Origin: Faunimonas pinastri
GTDB lineage: Bacteria > Pseudomonadota > Alphaproteobacteria > Rhizobiales > Afifellaceae
Reading direction: 5' to 3'
Assembly: GCF_900110915.1 (NCBI RefSeq)
Contig: NZ_FOFG01000010.1
Span: 62,001-126,000 of the forward strand
DNA length: 64,000 bases
Position 1 is the first letter of the stretch, and every line of letters begins with the position of its first letter. A program made the translations under genes and the position numbers. This document shows positions 25,986 through 36,145 of the stretch, piece by piece. A model generated the notes under the pieces. That model was not told the DNA's origin. It saw only the letters and a list, made by a program, of their open reading frames with translations, and ran no database searches.

Positions 25986-26918
25986 ATGAGCGAGAATCAG
26001 TATCCCCGTGACATGACCGGCTACGGCCGGACGCCGCCCGACCCCAAATGGCCCGGGAATGCGCGGATCGCGGTGCAGTTCGTCATCAATTACGAAGAAG
26101 GCGGCGAGAACAACATCCTGCACGGCGACGCCGCATCGGAAGCCTTCCTTTCCGATGTCCTCGGCGCCCAGCCCTGGCCGGGCATGCGGCACATGAACAT
26201 GGAGTCGATGTACGAATACGGCTCTCGCGCCGGCTTCTGGCGGCTGTGGCGGATGTTCACCCGACGGGAAATCCCGGTAACCGTCTACGGCGTGGCGACC
26301 GCGCTGCAGAAAAACCCCGAAGCCGTCGCCGCCATGAAGGAAGCCGATTGGGAGATCGCCTCGCACGGCCTGAAATGGATCGAATACAAGGACTTCTCCG
26401 CCGAAGACGAGCGCGCGCATCTTCAGGAAGCGATCCGCATCCATACCGAGGTGACGGGAGAACGTCCCTATGGCTGGTACACCGGACGCTCCTCCGACAA
26501 CACGATCGACCTCGTCGCCGAGGAAGGCGGCTTTCTTTACACCTCCGACGTATATGCCGACGACCTGCCCTACTGGATACCGGGCGGGAAAAAGGGCGAA
26601 GGCAAGCCGCTGCTGGCGATCCCCTATACGCTTGACGTCAACGACATGCGCTTCGTTGCCATGCAGGGCTTCAACTCCGGCGACCAGTTCTTCGCCTATC
26701 TCAAGGACACCTTCGACACGCTCTACCAGGAGGGCAAGCGCGGCCAGCCCAAGATGATGTCGGTCGGCCTGCATTGCCGGGTCGTCGGGCGGCCGGGCCG
26801 CGCGGCGGCGCTTGCGCGCTTCCTCGATTATGTTGCTGGCAAGAAGCGCGTCTGGCTTCCCCGCCGCGTCGATATCGCCCGTCATTGGCACGAAACACAC
26901 CCCGCCGAGAGCCGATAA
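25986..26918 (+). CDS. puuE: allantoinase PuuE (polysaccharide deacetylase family)
   Basis: 310 aa from ATG 25986 (GGAG seven bases upstream). The N-terminus DMTGYGRTPPDPKWPGNARI and the segments EEGGENNILHGD and EWGS-type YEYGSRAGFWR are typical of cofactor-independent PuuE allantoinases, which use a NodB-like fold. WEIASHGLKWIEY carries the His of the active site. It opens the hydantoin ring of allantoin to give allantoate, the substrate of the adjacent AllC. Confidence 0.94.
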   Translation: MSENQYPRDMTGYGRTPPDPKWPGNARIAVQFVINYEEGGENNILHGDAASEAFLSDVLGAQPWPGMRHMNMESMYEYGSRAGFWRLWRMFTRREIPVTVYGVATALQKNPEAVAAMKEADWEIASHGLKWIEYKDFSAEDERAHLQEAIRIHTEVTGERPYGWYTGRSSDNTIDLVAEEGGFLYTSDVYADDLPYWIPGGKKGEGKPLLAIPYTLDVNDMRFVAMQGFNSGDQFFAYLKDTFDTLYQEGKRGQPKMMSVGLHCRVVGRPGRAAALARFLDYVAGKKRVWLPRRVDIARHWHETHPAESR

Positions 26919-26990
26919 CCGACACAGGTGGGTAGCTGCCAGACCCTCAGCGCATAGCTGTTGACACGTCTCCGATTTTGGCCCCAAGGT

Positions 26991-27009
26991 AATTTTCGAG
27001 GCTCAAATT
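26991..27009. promoter_or_regulatory. candidate XylR operator upstream of xylF
   Basis: AATTT (26991–26995) and AAATT (27005–27009) form an A/T-rich inverted repeat with a 9-bp centre, about 57 bp before the xylF start and 25 bp after a TTGACA hexamer (26961–26966). A ROK-family repressor is encoded in the same operon. Weak symmetry; the assignment is inference. Confidence 0.3.
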
Positions 27010-27065
27010 AAAACTGGGCCGGGGGCGGCGCGAATACCGCCGTTGATGGGAAGGAGACGTCGTCT

Positions 27066-28118
27066 ATGAAGAAGAACATGTCCCGTTCGCTGCTCACGGC
27101 AGCGGCGGTGCTGAGCCTTGTCGCGGGTGCTTCGTCGGCTCTTGCACAGAACAAGAAGATCACCGTCGGCGTAAGCTGGTCCAACTTCCAGGAAGAGCGC
27201 TGGAAGACTGACGAAGCCGCGATCAAGAAGGAACTCGCGACCGTTGGCGCCGATTACGTCGCCACCGACGCGCAGAGCTCCACCGCCAAGCAGCTTTCCG
27301 ACATCGAGAGCCTCATCGCTCGCGGCGCCGACGTGCTGATCGTGCTGGCGCAGGATTCCCAGGCCGTCGAGCCGGGCGTCACCAAGGCGCTGAACGAAGG
27401 CATCCCGGTGATCGGCTATGACCGCCTCATCGAGAACCCGAATGCATTCTACCTCACCTTCGACAACAAGAAGGTCGGTGAACTGCAGGCCGAGTACGTC
27501 CTGAAGCAGCAGCCGAAGGGCAACTACGTCTACATCAAGGGCTCGTCGCAGGATCCGAACGCCGACTTCCTGAATTCCGGCCAGAAGGAAGTGCTCAAGC
27601 CTTCGATCGACAAGGGCGACATCAAGATCGTCGGCGAGCAGTACACCGACGGCTGGCTTCCCGCCAACGCCCAGCGCAACATGGAACAGATCCTCACGGC
27701 CAACAACAACAAGGTTGACGCCGTGGTCGCCTCCAACGACGGCACTGCCGGCGGCGCTGTCGCGGCTCTCGCCGCCCAGGGCCTCGCGGGCATCCCGGTC
27801 TCCGGGCAGGACGCCGACGGCGCCGGCCTGAACCGCATCGCGCTCGGCACCCAGACGGTCGACATCTGGAAAGACGCTCGCCTGGAAGGCAAGACGGCCG
27901 CCGATATCGCGATCCAGCTCGCCGGCGGCAAGAAGCTGACCGACATCAAGGACTCCGCGCCGTGGAAGAGCCCGAAGGGTCAGACCCTGCAGGCGATCTT
28001 CCTGCAGCCGCAGCCGATCACCAAGGACAACCTGAACCTCGTCATCGACGCGGGCTGGACGACCAAGGACGTGGTCTGCAAGGGCGTGCAGAAGGGCTCC
28101 GTGAAGGCCTGCGACTGA
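27066..28118 (+). CDS. xylF: D-xylose ABC transporter substrate-binding protein
   Basis: 350 aa. Signal peptide to about residue 27 (SALA-QN). The periplasmic-binding-protein type 1 fold is evident from [47 protein letters not shown] and [12 protein letters not shown], all close to XylF. It captures xylose in the periplasm. AAGGAG lies nine bases upstream. First gene of the xylose operon; a strong hairpin separates it from xylH. Confidence 0.95.
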   Translation: MKKNMSRSLLTAAAVLSLVAGASSALAQNKKITVGVSWSNFQEERWKTDEAAIKKELATVGADYVATDAQSSTAKQLSDIESLIARGADVLIVLAQDSQAVEPGVTKALNEGIPVIGYDRLIENPNAFYLTFDNKKVGELQAEYVLKQQPKGNYVYIKGSSQDPNADFLNSGQKEVLKPSIDKGDIKIVGEQYTDGWLPANAQRNMEQILTANNNKVDAVVASNDGTAGGAVAALAAQGLAGIPVSGQDADGAGLNRIALGTQTVDIWKDARLEGKTAADIAIQLAGGKKLTDIKDSAPWKSPKGQTLQAIFLQPQPITKDNLNLVIDAGWTTKDVVCKGVQKGSVKACD

Positions 28119-28132
28119 TCTGAACGACCGTA

Positions 28133-28163
28133 ACGGGCCGGACATGCAGCATGTCCGGCCCGT
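28133..28163 (+). terminator. intra-operon hairpin/attenuating terminator after xylF
   Basis: ACGGGCCGGACATG (28133–28146) and CATGTCCGGCCCGT (28150–28163) make a perfect 14-bp stem with a 3-nt loop, followed by a pyrimidine-rich GTTTCCTCTTTT. It probably lets some transcripts stop after xylF and protects the xylF 3' end, raising the binding protein over the permease. Confidence 0.75.
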
Positions 28164-28193
28164 GTTTCCTCTTTTCGATATTGGATCGCGCTC

Positions 28194-29540
28194 ATGAGCG
28201 ACACTCAGCAGGCGGCCGGCGTGCCGACTCCGGTTCACGCCCGTAATCCCGTCCACGTAGATCAGAACCGGCCGCGCGGAGTGGGCGGCATGTTGCGGGC
28301 GATGGAAGTCGACGTGCGCATGATCGGCATGATCGTGGCGCTTATCGTGATCTGGGTCGTGTTCGACCTCGTCACCGGCGGCCTGTTCATCACGCCGCGA
28401 AACCTCTTCAATCTTTCCGTGCAGACCTCGTCCGTCGCCATCATGGCGACCGGTATGGTCTTCGTCATCGTCGCGCGCCACATCGACCTGTCCGTCGGGT
28501 CGCTGCTCGGCTTCTGCGCCATGATGATGGGCACGTTCCAGACCAACTGGCTGCCCGCCCATCTCGGCTTCAACTATCCCGCGACATGGATCCTGGCGAT
28601 CGCCTTCGGCATCATCGTCGGCCTCGTGGTCGGCGCCCTGCAGGGCTTCATCATCGGCTACCTGTCGGTGCCGGCGTTCATCGTCACGCTGGGTGGTTAT
28701 CTCGCGTGGCGCGGCGCTGCGTGGTGGGTCACGACCGGCCAGACCGTCGCCCCGCTCGACCGCAACTTCACCCTTTTCGGCGGCGGCATCGGAGGCACCC
28801 TCGGCGCGACCTGGAGTTGGGTCTTCGGTATAATCGCGGTCGCGGCGATCATTTTCTTCGCCTTCAACGGACGCCGGATGCGCAAGGCGTTCGATTTCCC
28901 GCTGAAGCCGATGTGGGCCGAAATCGTCAACGTCGTGGTGCTTTCCGCCGTCATGATCGCCTTCGTGATCGTCATGAACGCCTATCCCGTTCCGGAGCGG
29001 GCCGCGAAGATGTATCTCCAGGCCCGCAACATGCCGGTGCCGGATGAGCCGCTGAACTGGTCGCAGGGCATCGCGCTCCCCGTGGTCGCGGTGGCCGTCG
29101 TCGCGCTGATCATGACCTATGTCGCCAAGCGCACGAAGTTCGGCCGCTACGTCTTCGCGATGGGCGGCAACCCCCAGGCGGCTGAGCTTTCCGGCATCAA
29201 TACGCGCCGCATCACCATGTATATCTTCATGCTGATGGGCGTGCTGGCCGCCATCTCCGGCGTCATCGCCTCAGCCCGCCTGCAATCGGCCGCGAACGAT
29301 CTCGGAACGCTGGACGAACTCCGCGTCATTGCCGCGGCCGTCATCGGCGGCACCTCGCTCGCCGGCGGCGCCGGCACGATCTTCGGCGCCATCCTCGGCG
29401 CTCTGGTCATGCAGAGCCTGCAGTCCGGCATGGCGCTGCTCGGCGTTGAATCCTCGCTGCAGTCGATCGTGGTGGGCGTGGTCCTCGTGATCGCCGTGCT
29501 CGTCGACCAGATCTACCGCCGCCGCGTCGGCACAGTTTAG
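28194..29540 (+). CDS. xylH: D-xylose ABC transporter permease
   Basis: 448 aa, longer than the 330–390 aa of RbsC-like permeases and typical of alphaproteobacterial XylH. There are ten or more hydrophobic segments. The family motif [16 protein letters not shown] lies in the first third, and [20 protein letters not shown] (the EAA-like coupling loop) and [20 protein letters not shown] near the C-terminus. It forms the membrane channel with XylG. It follows xylF by 75 bp and precedes xylG by 11 bp. Confidence 0.95.
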   Translation: MSDTQQAAGVPTPVHARNPVHVDQNRPRGVGGMLRAMEVDVRMIGMIVALIVIWVVFDLVTGGLFITPRNLFNLSVQTSSVAIMATGMVFVIVARHIDLSVGSLLGFCAMMMGTFQTNWLPAHLGFNYPATWILAIAFGIIVGLVVGALQGFIIGYLSVPAFIVTLGGYLAWRGAAWWVTTGQTVAPLDRNFTLFGGGIGGTLGATWSWVFGIIAVAAIIFFAFNGRRMRKAFDFPLKPMWAEIVNVVVLSAVMIAFVIVMNAYPVPERAAKMYLQARNMPVPDEPLNWSQGIALPVVAVAVVALIMTYVAKRTKFGRYVFAMGGNPQAAELSGINTRRITMYIFMLMGVLAAISGVIASARLQSAANDLGTLDELRVIAAAVIGGTSLAGGAGTIFGAILGALVMQSLQSGMALLGVESSLQSIVVGVVLVIAVLVDQIYRRRVGTV

Positions 29541-29551
29541 GAGAACGGGCC

Positions 29552-30364
29552 ATGGACGCTCAGAACCGAGCCCCGCTCGTCGATATGCGCGACATCCACA
29601 TCAGCTTCGGCGGCGTGAAGGCCGTCGACGGTGTGAGCATCGACCTTTATCCCGGCGAAGTCGTCGGGCTGCTCGGCCACAACGGCGCCGGCAAGTCGAC
29701 CCTGATCAAGATCCTTTCCGGCGCGTACCAGCCGGATGCGGGCGAGATCTATGTGAATGGCGAGAAGGCGGACATCCATAATCCGCGCGACGCCCGCAAG
29801 TACAACATCGAGACGATCTACCAGACGCTCGCTTTGGCCGATAACCTCAAGGCCGCGGAGAACCTGTTCCTGGGCCGCGAGCTGACGAGCCGGACCGGCG
29901 CGCTGGACGACGTTCGCATGGAGGCGGAGACGCGCAAGATCTTGGCGCGCCTCAACCCGAACTTCCGCAAGTTCGCCTCGCCTGTTTCGGCGCTTTCCGG
30001 CGGCCAGCGGCAGTCCGTGGCGATTGCCCGCGCGGTCTACTTCAACGCCAAGATCCTGATCATGGACGAGCCCACCGCGGCACTCGGCGTGCAGGAGACC
30101 GCGATGGTGGCGGATCTCGTGAAGCAGCTGAAGTCGGAAGGCCTCGGCATCTTCCTGATCAGCCATGACATCCACGACGTGTTCGACCTCGCCGACCGGG
30201 TCGCCGTGATGAAAAACGGACAGCTCGTCGGCTCCGCCAAGGTGTCCGATGTCAGCCAGGACGAGGTTCTGGGCATGATCATTCTCGGAAAATGCCCTCC
30301 CGGCGCCATTCCCGGCCCGGGCGCCATTCCTGCCGAGAAGCTCGCCCGTATCGCGCACGTCTGA
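29552..30364 (+). CDS. xylG: D-xylose ABC transporter ATPase, single-NBD form
   Basis: 270 aa with one complete nucleotide-binding domain: Walker [10 protein letters not shown], signature [14 protein letters not shown], Walker [12 protein letters not shown] and switch His in LISHDIHDV. Enterobacterial XylG has two fused NBDs (about 510 aa); the single form ending in [12 protein letters not shown] is the rhizobial type and must homodimerise. A 7-bp hairpin (30364–30383) sits at the stop codon before xylR. Confidence 0.95.
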   Translation: MDAQNRAPLVDMRDIHISFGGVKAVDGVSIDLYPGEVVGLLGHNGAGKSTLIKILSGAYQPDAGEIYVNGEKADIHNPRDARKYNIETIYQTLALADNLKAAENLFLGRELTSRTGALDDVRMEAETRKILARLNPNFRKFASPVSALSGGQRQSVAIARAVYFNAKILIMDEPTAALGVQETAMVADLVKQLKSEGLGIFLISHDIHDVFDLADRVAVMKNGQLVGSAKVSDVSQDEVLGMIILGKCPPGAIPGPGAIPAEKLARIAHV

Positions 30365-30409
30365 GACCGGCTTCCTCCGGTCTAACGCCGAAGCGAGAGG
30401 ACCATCGAA

Positions 30410-31666
30410 GTGGATCTTCTGCGTGCCCTGAACCGGCGCAAGGTGCTCGACTGCATTCGCGATGCGGGCTCCATCGCCCGCATCGAAATCGCGGAACTGA
30501 CGGGCGCCAGCCCCGCCACGGTTTCCGTCATCACGGCTGAATTGCTGCGGGACGGGCTGATCGAGGCCGAGGAACAGGTCGTTCCCGTCAATTCCGTCCG
30601 GCGTGGCCGGCCCAAGACCCTGTTGCGTCTGCGGGCCGAAGCGGCCTACGCCATCGGCCTCAAGATCTCGCTGCATCAGATCTCCGTTTCGCTGACGGAT
30701 TTCCTCGGCGACGTGCTGGCCAGCCACATCGCCGCCGTCCAGACGAACCGGCGTCCGCCGGAAGTGGTCGCGGCCTTCTGCGAAGCGCAGATCGACGAGG
30801 TGATCCGCAAATCCGGCGTTCCGCGCGAAAAGATCAGCGGCGTCGGCATCGGGATTTCCGGCTTTGTCAGCTATCCCGACGGCGTCGTGCGCTGGAGCCC
30901 GATGTTCGGTTCGCGCAACGTCCCCTTCAAGCAGCTGATGGAGCAGCGGCTTGGGCTGCCGGTGGCGGTCGACAACGATTCCAACCTCGTCGGGCTCGCC
31001 GAGAAATGGTTCGGTCAGGGCCGCTATCACCGGACCTTTCTCGTCGTCACCGTCGAGCACGGCGTCGGCATGGCGATCATCCTGGACCGGCATCTCTTTC
31101 GCGGCACGCACGGGTTCGCCGGCGAGTTCGGCCACATCAAGGTGCAGCCGCAAGGGGCGCTCTGCCGCTGCGGCCAGCGCGGCTGCCTGGAAGCCTATGT
31201 GGCGGACTACGCCATCGTCCGCGAGGCCGCGACCTTCTACGACCCGACCGCGCTCGACGATCCGATCGCCGTGCACGAGACGTTGGACAAGCTGAAGCTC
31301 CGCGCCGATTCCGGCGAAACGGTCGCGCAGGATATCTTCGCTCGCGCCGGTGCGGTGCTGGGGGTCGGCGTCGCCAACGCGGTCAACATCTTCGACCCCC
31401 CGGTCATCATCATCTCGGGGGAGCGGACCCGTTCCGCGCAGGTTTTCTTTGACGCTATGCGCCAATCGCTTCAAGAGCACGTCATCGGGAACAGCGACAC
31501 TCTGCCGCGAATCGAGGTGCACCAATGGGGTGACGTCCTCTGGGCGCGCGGCGCCGCGGCCCTCGTGCTGGAGGAGTTCACGCCCGGCGGCCCCGCTTCC
31601 CTGGAAGCCGAGACAGACATGCGAAGCGAGGTCGCAACCATCATCGCGGCAGAGGCCGCCTCATAA
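30410..31666 (+). CDS. xylR: ROK-family xylose-responsive repressor
   Basis: 418 aa from GTG 30410 (GAGAGG nine bases upstream). The N-terminal 70 residues form a winged helix-turn-helix (IEIAELTGASPATVSVITAE). The ROK domain carries GVGIGISGFV, the DNDSNLVGLAEKWFG sugar-binding segment and the zinc motif CRCGQRGCLEAYV. By position between xylG and xylB it should repress the xylose operon and be released by xylose or xylulose, including control of itself. Ligand is inferred. Confidence 0.88.
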   Translation: MDLLRALNRRKVLDCIRDAGSIARIEIAELTGASPATVSVITAELLRDGLIEAEEQVVPVNSVRRGRPKTLLRLRAEAAYAIGLKISLHQISVSLTDFLGDVLASHIAAVQTNRRPPEVVAAFCEAQIDEVIRKSGVPREKISGVGIGISGFVSYPDGVVRWSPMFGSRNVPFKQLMEQRLGLPVAVDNDSNLVGLAEKWFGQGRYHRTFLVVTVEHGVGMAIILDRHLFRGTHGFAGEFGHIKVQPQGALCRCGQRGCLEAYVADYAIVREAATFYDPTALDDPIAVHETLDKLKLRADSGETVAQDIFARAGAVLGVGVANAVNIFDPPVIIISGERTRSAQVFFDAMRQSLQEHVIGNSDTLPRIEVHQWGDVLWARGAAALVLEEFTPGGPASLEAETDMRSEVATIIAAEAAS

Positions 31667-31680
31667 GAGTGGATTGATCG

Positions 31681-33138
31681 ATGTATATCGGAATCGACCT
31701 GGGGACCTCCTCGGTCAAGGCAGTCCTGATCGACGAAAATCAGACGATCCTCGGGTCGGCCAGTTCGCCGTTGCAGGTTTCGCGTCCGGAGCCTGGCTGG
31801 TCGGAGCAGACGGCCGAAAGCTGGATCGCCGCCACGACCGCCGCCATGGACGAACTCGCGAAAGCCTATCCCCGCGAGATGACCGGCGTGCGCGGCATCG
31901 GCCTTTCCGGCCAGATGCACGGCGCCACCCTGCTCGATGCGGCGGACCGCCCTCTGCGTCCCTGCATTCTGTGGAACGACGTGCGCTCGGCGGCCGAGGC
32001 GGCCGAAATCGACGCCATGCCGATGGCGCGCACCATCACCGGCAACATCACCTTCCCCGGGTTCACCGCGCCCAAGGTCGTCTGGGTGCAGCGCCACGAG
32101 CCGGAGATCTTCGCGAAGGTCGGCAAGATCGTGCTGCCGAAGGACTATCTCCGCCTCTGGCTTTCCGGCGAGCACGGCACCGACATGTCTGACGCGGCGG
32201 GCACGTCGTGGCTCGACGTCGGCGCGCGGCGCTGGTCGGACGAGATGCTGGAAGCGACCGGCCTCACCCGCGATCACATGCCGCCGCTCTACGAGGGCAC
32301 CGATGTCACCGGCATGCTGCGCGCGGAACTCGCGGAGCGCTGGGGCATATCCGGGCGCCCGGTGATCGCCGGCGGAGCGGGAGACAATGCGGCGACCGCT
32401 GCCGGGGTCGGCACCGTCGCGCCGGGGTCTGCCTTCATCTCGCTCGGCACGTCGGGCGTGCTGTTCGCGGCCAACGAGCGCTTCTCGCCCAATCCGGACA
32501 GCGCCGTCCACGCCTTCTGCCACGCGCTGCCCAACACCTGGCACCAGATGGGCGTGATCCTGTCGGCGGCCGCCTCCATCGAGTGGCTGGCGCAGACCTT
32601 CGGCACGACGGCCGCCGATCTCGTGGCGCCGCTGGAGGGTGCCGCCGGCGGTCCCGGATCGCTGCTCTTCCTGCCCTATCTCTCGGGCGAGCGGACACCG
32701 CACAACGATGCCCATATCCGCGGCAGCTTCATCGGCCTGTCCCATGACAGCGATCGCACGGCAATGGCCCGCGCCGTTCTGGAAGGCGTGGCCTACGCCT
32801 TTGCCGACAGCCTGGAAGCGCTGCGGGTGGCCGGCGCCACGGTGACGCGGGCGACCGCGGTCGGCGGGGGCTCCCGCTCGCAGGCCTGGCTACAGATCCT
32901 CGCGGACACGCTGGGCATCGTCATCGACATTCCGGCGGACGGCGACTTCGGCGCGGCCTTCGGCGCCGCCCGACTGGGCCTCATCGCGGCCGAAGGTGCA
33001 GATCCCGTGGCGATCTGCGCCCCGCCCGCCATTCGCAGCAGCATCGAGCCCGACCGGGCCCGTTCGGAACAATATCAAGGGGCGTGGCACCGGTATCGTG
33101 CCCTCTACCCCGCTATCAAGGAGGCGACAGCACTATGA
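31681..33138 (+). CDS. xylB: xylulokinase
   Basis: 485 aa, FGGY kinase family. N-terminal [19 protein letters not shown] is the ATP-binding phosphate 1 motif. GLSGQMHG and PGWSEQ lie in the sugar site, [13 protein letters not shown] carries the catalytic Asp and [11 protein letters not shown] the adenosine motif. It phosphorylates D-xylulose to xylulose 5-phosphate. Its stop overlaps the xylA start by 4 bp (ATGA), so the two are coupled. Confidence 0.96.
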   Translation: MYIGIDLGTSSVKAVLIDENQTILGSASSPLQVSRPEPGWSEQTAESWIAATTAAMDELAKAYPREMTGVRGIGLSGQMHGATLLDAADRPLRPCILWNDVRSAAEAAEIDAMPMARTITGNITFPGFTAPKVVWVQRHEPEIFAKVGKIVLPKDYLRLWLSGEHGTDMSDAAGTSWLDVGARRWSDEMLEATGLTRDHMPPLYEGTDVTGMLRAELAERWGISGRPVIAGGAGDNAATAAGVGTVAPGSAFISLGTSGVLFAANERFSPNPDSAVHAFCHALPNTWHQMGVILSAAASIEWLAQTFGTTAADLVAPLEGAAGGPGSLLFLPYLSGERTPHNDAHIRGSFIGLSHDSDRTAMARAVLEGVAYAFADSLEALRVAGATVTRATAVGGGSRSQAWLQILADTLGIVIDIPADGDFGAAFGAARLGLIAAEGADPVAICAPPAIRSSIEPDRARSEQYQGAWHRYRALYPAIKEATAL

Positions 33139-34448
33139 GTTCGGGTTTCTTCAAGGACATCCAGAAAGTCACCTACAAGGGGCCGGACAGCAAGGATCCC
33201 CTGTCGTTCCGCTTCTACGACCCCGACCGGATGGTGATGGGCAAGCGGATGGCGGACCATCTGCGCTTCGCCGTCGCCTACTGGCACTCCTTCGCCTGGC
33301 CGGGCAGCGATCCCTTCGGCGGCCAGACCTTCGATCGCCCCTGGTTCCGCGGCGACGACATGGAGCATGCCAAGCTCAAGGCGGAGGTCGCCTTCGAGCT
33401 CTTCACGCTGCTCGGCGTTCCCTTCTTCACCTTCCATGACCGCGACATCGCGCCGGAAGGCAAGACGCTGGCGGAGTCCAACCGCAACGTCCGAGAAATC
33501 GCCGACATCTTCGCAAAGAAGATCGACGAGACGGGCGTCCGCCTTCTCTGGGGCACGGCCAACCTCTTCTCCAACCGCCGCTTCATGGCGGGTGCCGCGA
33601 CCAACCCGGACCCGGACCTCTTCATCTATGCCGCGGCGCAGGTGAAAAACGTTCTGGAAATCACGCACGAGCTCGGCGGCGAGAACTACGTGCTGTGGGG
33701 CGGCCGCGAAGGCTACGAGACGCTGCTCAACACGGACATGGGCCGCGAGCTCGACCAGCTCGGCCGCTTCCTGACCATGGTCGTGGAGCACAAGAACAAG
33801 ATCGGCTTCAAGGGCCAGATCCTGATCGAGCCGAAGCCCAAGGAGCCGACCAAGCACCAGTACGATTTCGACGTCGCCTCCATCTACGGCATGCTGCAGC
33901 GCTACGGGCTGGAGAACGAGGTGAAGACCAACCTCGAGCAGAACCACGCGATCCTGGCCGGTCATTCCTTCCAGCACGAAATCCATCTGGCGAATGCGCT
34001 GGGCCTCTTCGGCTCGCTCGACATCAACCGGGGCGACGACCTCCTGGGCTGGGACACCGACCAGTTCGCGATGAACGTGCCGGAGATGACGCTCGCCTTC
34101 TACGAGATCCTGAAGGCCGGCGGCTTCACTTCGGGCGGCATGAACTTCGACGCCAAGATCCGCCGCCAGTCGATCGATCCGGAAGACCTGCTCTACGCCC
34201 ATGTCGGCTCCATGGACGCGATCGCGCGCGGCCTCGAAGGCGCGGCGAAGATGCTGGAGGAAGGCGATCTGAAGTCGTTCGTGGACGAGCGCTATTCCGG
34301 CTGGGACAGCGGCATCGGCCAGGAGATCCTGAAGGGCGAGAAGAGCCTGGACGACCTTGCCAAGTACGTCGAGGAGAAGAACCTCGATCCGCAGCCCAAG
34401 TCGGGCCGGCAGGAATACCTGGAAAGCATGGTCAACCGCTACAGCTGA
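33135..34448 (+). CDS. xylA: xylose isomerase (class II)
   Basis: 437 aa from ATG 33135. Class II length and motifs are present: [13 protein letters not shown] with catalytic His101, [36 protein letters not shown] with a metal-binding Glu, and [10 protein letters not shown]. It converts D-xylose to D-xylulose in the cytosol with divalent metal. It is the last gene of the xylose operon and is followed by a terminator. Confidence 0.97.
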   Translation: MSSGFFKDIQKVTYKGPDSKDPLSFRFYDPDRMVMGKRMADHLRFAVAYWHSFAWPGSDPFGGQTFDRPWFRGDDMEHAKLKAEVAFELFTLLGVPFFTFHDRDIAPEGKTLAESNRNVREIADIFAKKIDETGVRLLWGTANLFSNRRFMAGAATNPDPDLFIYAAAQVKNVLEITHELGGENYVLWGGREGYETLLNTDMGRELDQLGRFLTMVVEHKNKIGFKGQILIEPKPKEPTKHQYDFDVASIYGMLQRYGLENEVKTNLEQNHAILAGHSFQHEIHLANALGLFGSLDINRGDDLLGWDTDQFAMNVPEMTLAFYEILKAGGFTSGGMNFDAKIRRQSIDPEDLLYAHVGSMDAIARGLEGAAKMLEEGDLKSFVDERYSGWDSGIGQEILKGEKSLDDLAKYVEEKNLDPQPKSGRQEYLESMVNRYS

Positions 34449-34472
34449 GCGGACCATCCTTGACGACACCGG

Positions 34473-34501
34473 ACGGGCCGCTCAGCGGCCCGTTCTTTTT
34501 T
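34473..34501 (+). terminator. terminator of the xylose operon
   Basis: ACGGGCCG (34473–34480) pairs with CGGCCCGT (34486–34493) around CTCAG, followed by TCTTTTTT. It lies 25 bp after the xylA stop and separates the xylose operon from the next transporter. Confidence 0.9.
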
Positions 34502-34543
34502 CAAGCTTCGGAATTAAATACGGCGTGGCCCCTTCTGCGGCGC

Positions 34544-34571
34544 TTGACGATCCTCGTCAGCCGCGAATACC
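34544..34571 (+). promoter_or_regulatory. candidate promoter/operator of the second sugar ABC module
   Basis: A -35-like TTGACG (34544–34549) is followed 16 bp later by AATACC, a weak -10. Overlapping it is a perfect inverted repeat TGACGA-tcc-TCGTCA (34545–34559). It lies about 60–85 bp before the ATPase gene. A repressor bound there would cover the -35. No repressor gene for this module is next to it. Confidence 0.4.
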
Positions 34572-34627
34572 TTCTTCCTCAATAAATAATACGAGACCGG
34601 AATCCCGGCTCACACGGAGGAAACGCC

Positions 34628-36145
34628 ATGACCGGGGCACCCGCCCTCCTGGCGAGCGAGCGGGTGTCGAGGTCCTTCGGCCCCGTTCAGGTGTTGTTCG
34701 ACGTCGATTTCGATCTGGTGCCGGGCGAGGTCCATGCGCTGATCGGGGAAAACGGCGCGGGCAAATCCACGCTGATGAAGATCCTTTCCGGCGCGCAGCC
34801 TCCGAGCGCCGGCACGCTGCGGCTGGACGGCGGGCCGATGCGGTTCTCCTCCACCGAGGAAGCCGAGGATCGCGGCATCGTCCTGATCCACCAGGAGCTG
34901 AACCTCGCCGACCAGCTCACCGTCGAGGCCAACATCTTCTTGGGCCGGGAGTTGAAGCGCGGCCCTTTCCTCGACGTGCGCGCCATGCGCCGCGAAGCGC
35001 ACCGTCTTCTGGCCGAGCTGGAGACCGGAATCGACCCTGCCTCCCGCGTCTCCGACCTTTCCGTTTCCGACAAGCAGATGGTGGAGATCGCCAAGGCGCT
35101 GTCCCGCAGGGCACGGGTCCTGATCATGGACGAGCCGACGGCCGTGCTCACCGCGCGGGAATCGCAATCGCTGTTCCGGCAGATCGCCCGGCTCAGGGCG
35201 CAGGGCGTGGCGATCCTCTATACTTCGCACAAGCTGGACGAGGTCAAGGCGATCTCCGACCGGGTCACGGTGCTGCGCGACGGACGCATCGTCCAGACCA
35301 CGCCGACGGCGGCTATCGACGAGGACGGCATGGCTCGCGCCATGGTGGGCCGCGACCTGAACGACCTGTTTCCCGACAAGGCGCCCTCCCCCGAGGCGGA
35401 GATCGTGCTGGAGGTGCGGGGGCTCGACGTGCCCGGTCATGTGCGGGGCGCGAGCTTCACCCTTCGCCGGGGCGAGGTTCTGGGCCTTGCCGGTCTTGTC
35501 GGCTCGGGCCGGACGGAACTGATGGAAGGGCTGATGGGCCTGCGGCCGTCCACGGGCTGGATTCGTCTTCGCGGGCAGACGGTGCGTATCCATTCCCCCG
35601 GTCAGGCGGCGAAGTTGGGGCTCGCCTATCTGACGGAAGACCGCAAGGGACGCGGACTGCTCCTCGACAAGACGATGCGGCCGAACCTGACCCTGCTCGG
35701 TCTCGACCGTTTCTCCAACATCTTCATCAATAAGCGGGCCGAGGAGCGCGCGCTGGACGACGCCATCGCCCGCTTCGACATCCGCGCGCGGCGTCGCGAC
35801 GTCCGGGTCGGAAATCTTTCCGGCGGCAACCAGCAGAAGCTTCTGCTCGCCAAGACCATGCTGGTGGAGCCGGAGATCGTCATCGTCGACGAGCCGACGC
35901 GCGGCATCGACATCGGCACCAAGCAGCAGATCTACGGCTTCATCGAGAAACTCGCGGCCGAGGGAAAGAGCGTGATCGTCATCTCCTCGGAAATGGCTGA
36001 GGTGATCGGCCTCTGCCACCGCGTGCTGGTCATGCGCTCCGGCCGGATCACCGGCGAACTCACCGGCGACGCCATCGCCGAGCACCAGATCGTCCGCCAT
36101 GCCATGGGGCTGGAAGGAAGCGAGATCCATGACCGTCAGCACTGA
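34628..36145 (+). CDS. CUT2-type sugar ABC transporter ATPase, two NBDs
   Basis: 505 aa, RbsA/MglA-like. NBD1 has GENGAGKST, the variant signature LSVSDKQMVEIAKALS and [14 protein letters not shown]2 has the degenerate Walker A GLVGSGRTELMEG (Arg for Lys), intact signature LSGGNQQKLLLAKTM and IVDEPTRGIDIGT. Such asymmetry is normal in the family. It energises uptake with the permease and binding protein downstream. The permease start lies 17 bp inside its 3' end. Confidence 0.95.
   Translation: MTGAPALLASERVSRSFGPVQVLFDVDFDLVPGEVHALIGENGAGKSTLMKILSGAQPPSAGTLRLDGGPMRFSSTEEAEDRGIVLIHQELNLADQLTVEANIFLGRELKRGPFLDVRAMRREAHRLLAELETGIDPASRVSDLSVSDKQMVEIAKALSRRARVLIMDEPTAVLTARESQSLFRQIARLRAQGVAILYTSHKLDEVKAISDRVTVLRDGRIVQTTPTAAIDEDGMARAMVGRDLNDLFPDKAPSPEAEIVLEVRGLDVPGHVRGASFTLRRGEVLGLAGLVGSGRTELMEGLMGLRPSTGWIRLRGQTVRIHSPGQAAKLGLAYLTEDRKGRGLLLDKTMRPNLTLLGLDRFSNIFINKRAEERALDDAIARFDIRARRRDVRVGNLSGGNQQKLLLAKTMLVEPEIVIVDEPTRGIDIGTKQQIYGFIEKLAAEGKSVIVISSEMAEVIGLCHRVLVMRSGRITGELTGDAIAEHQIVRHAMGLEGSEIHDRQH

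Noticed and set aside
26961-26996. TTGACA with AATTTT considered as the xylF promoter
   Set aside because: The spacing is 24 bp, too long for a sigma-70 promoter; only the inverted repeat is kept as a weak operator candidate.
29537-31525. 662-codon minus-strand frame opposite xylG and xylR
   Set aside because: Shadow of two recognised genes; it spans their intergenic gap and has no motif.
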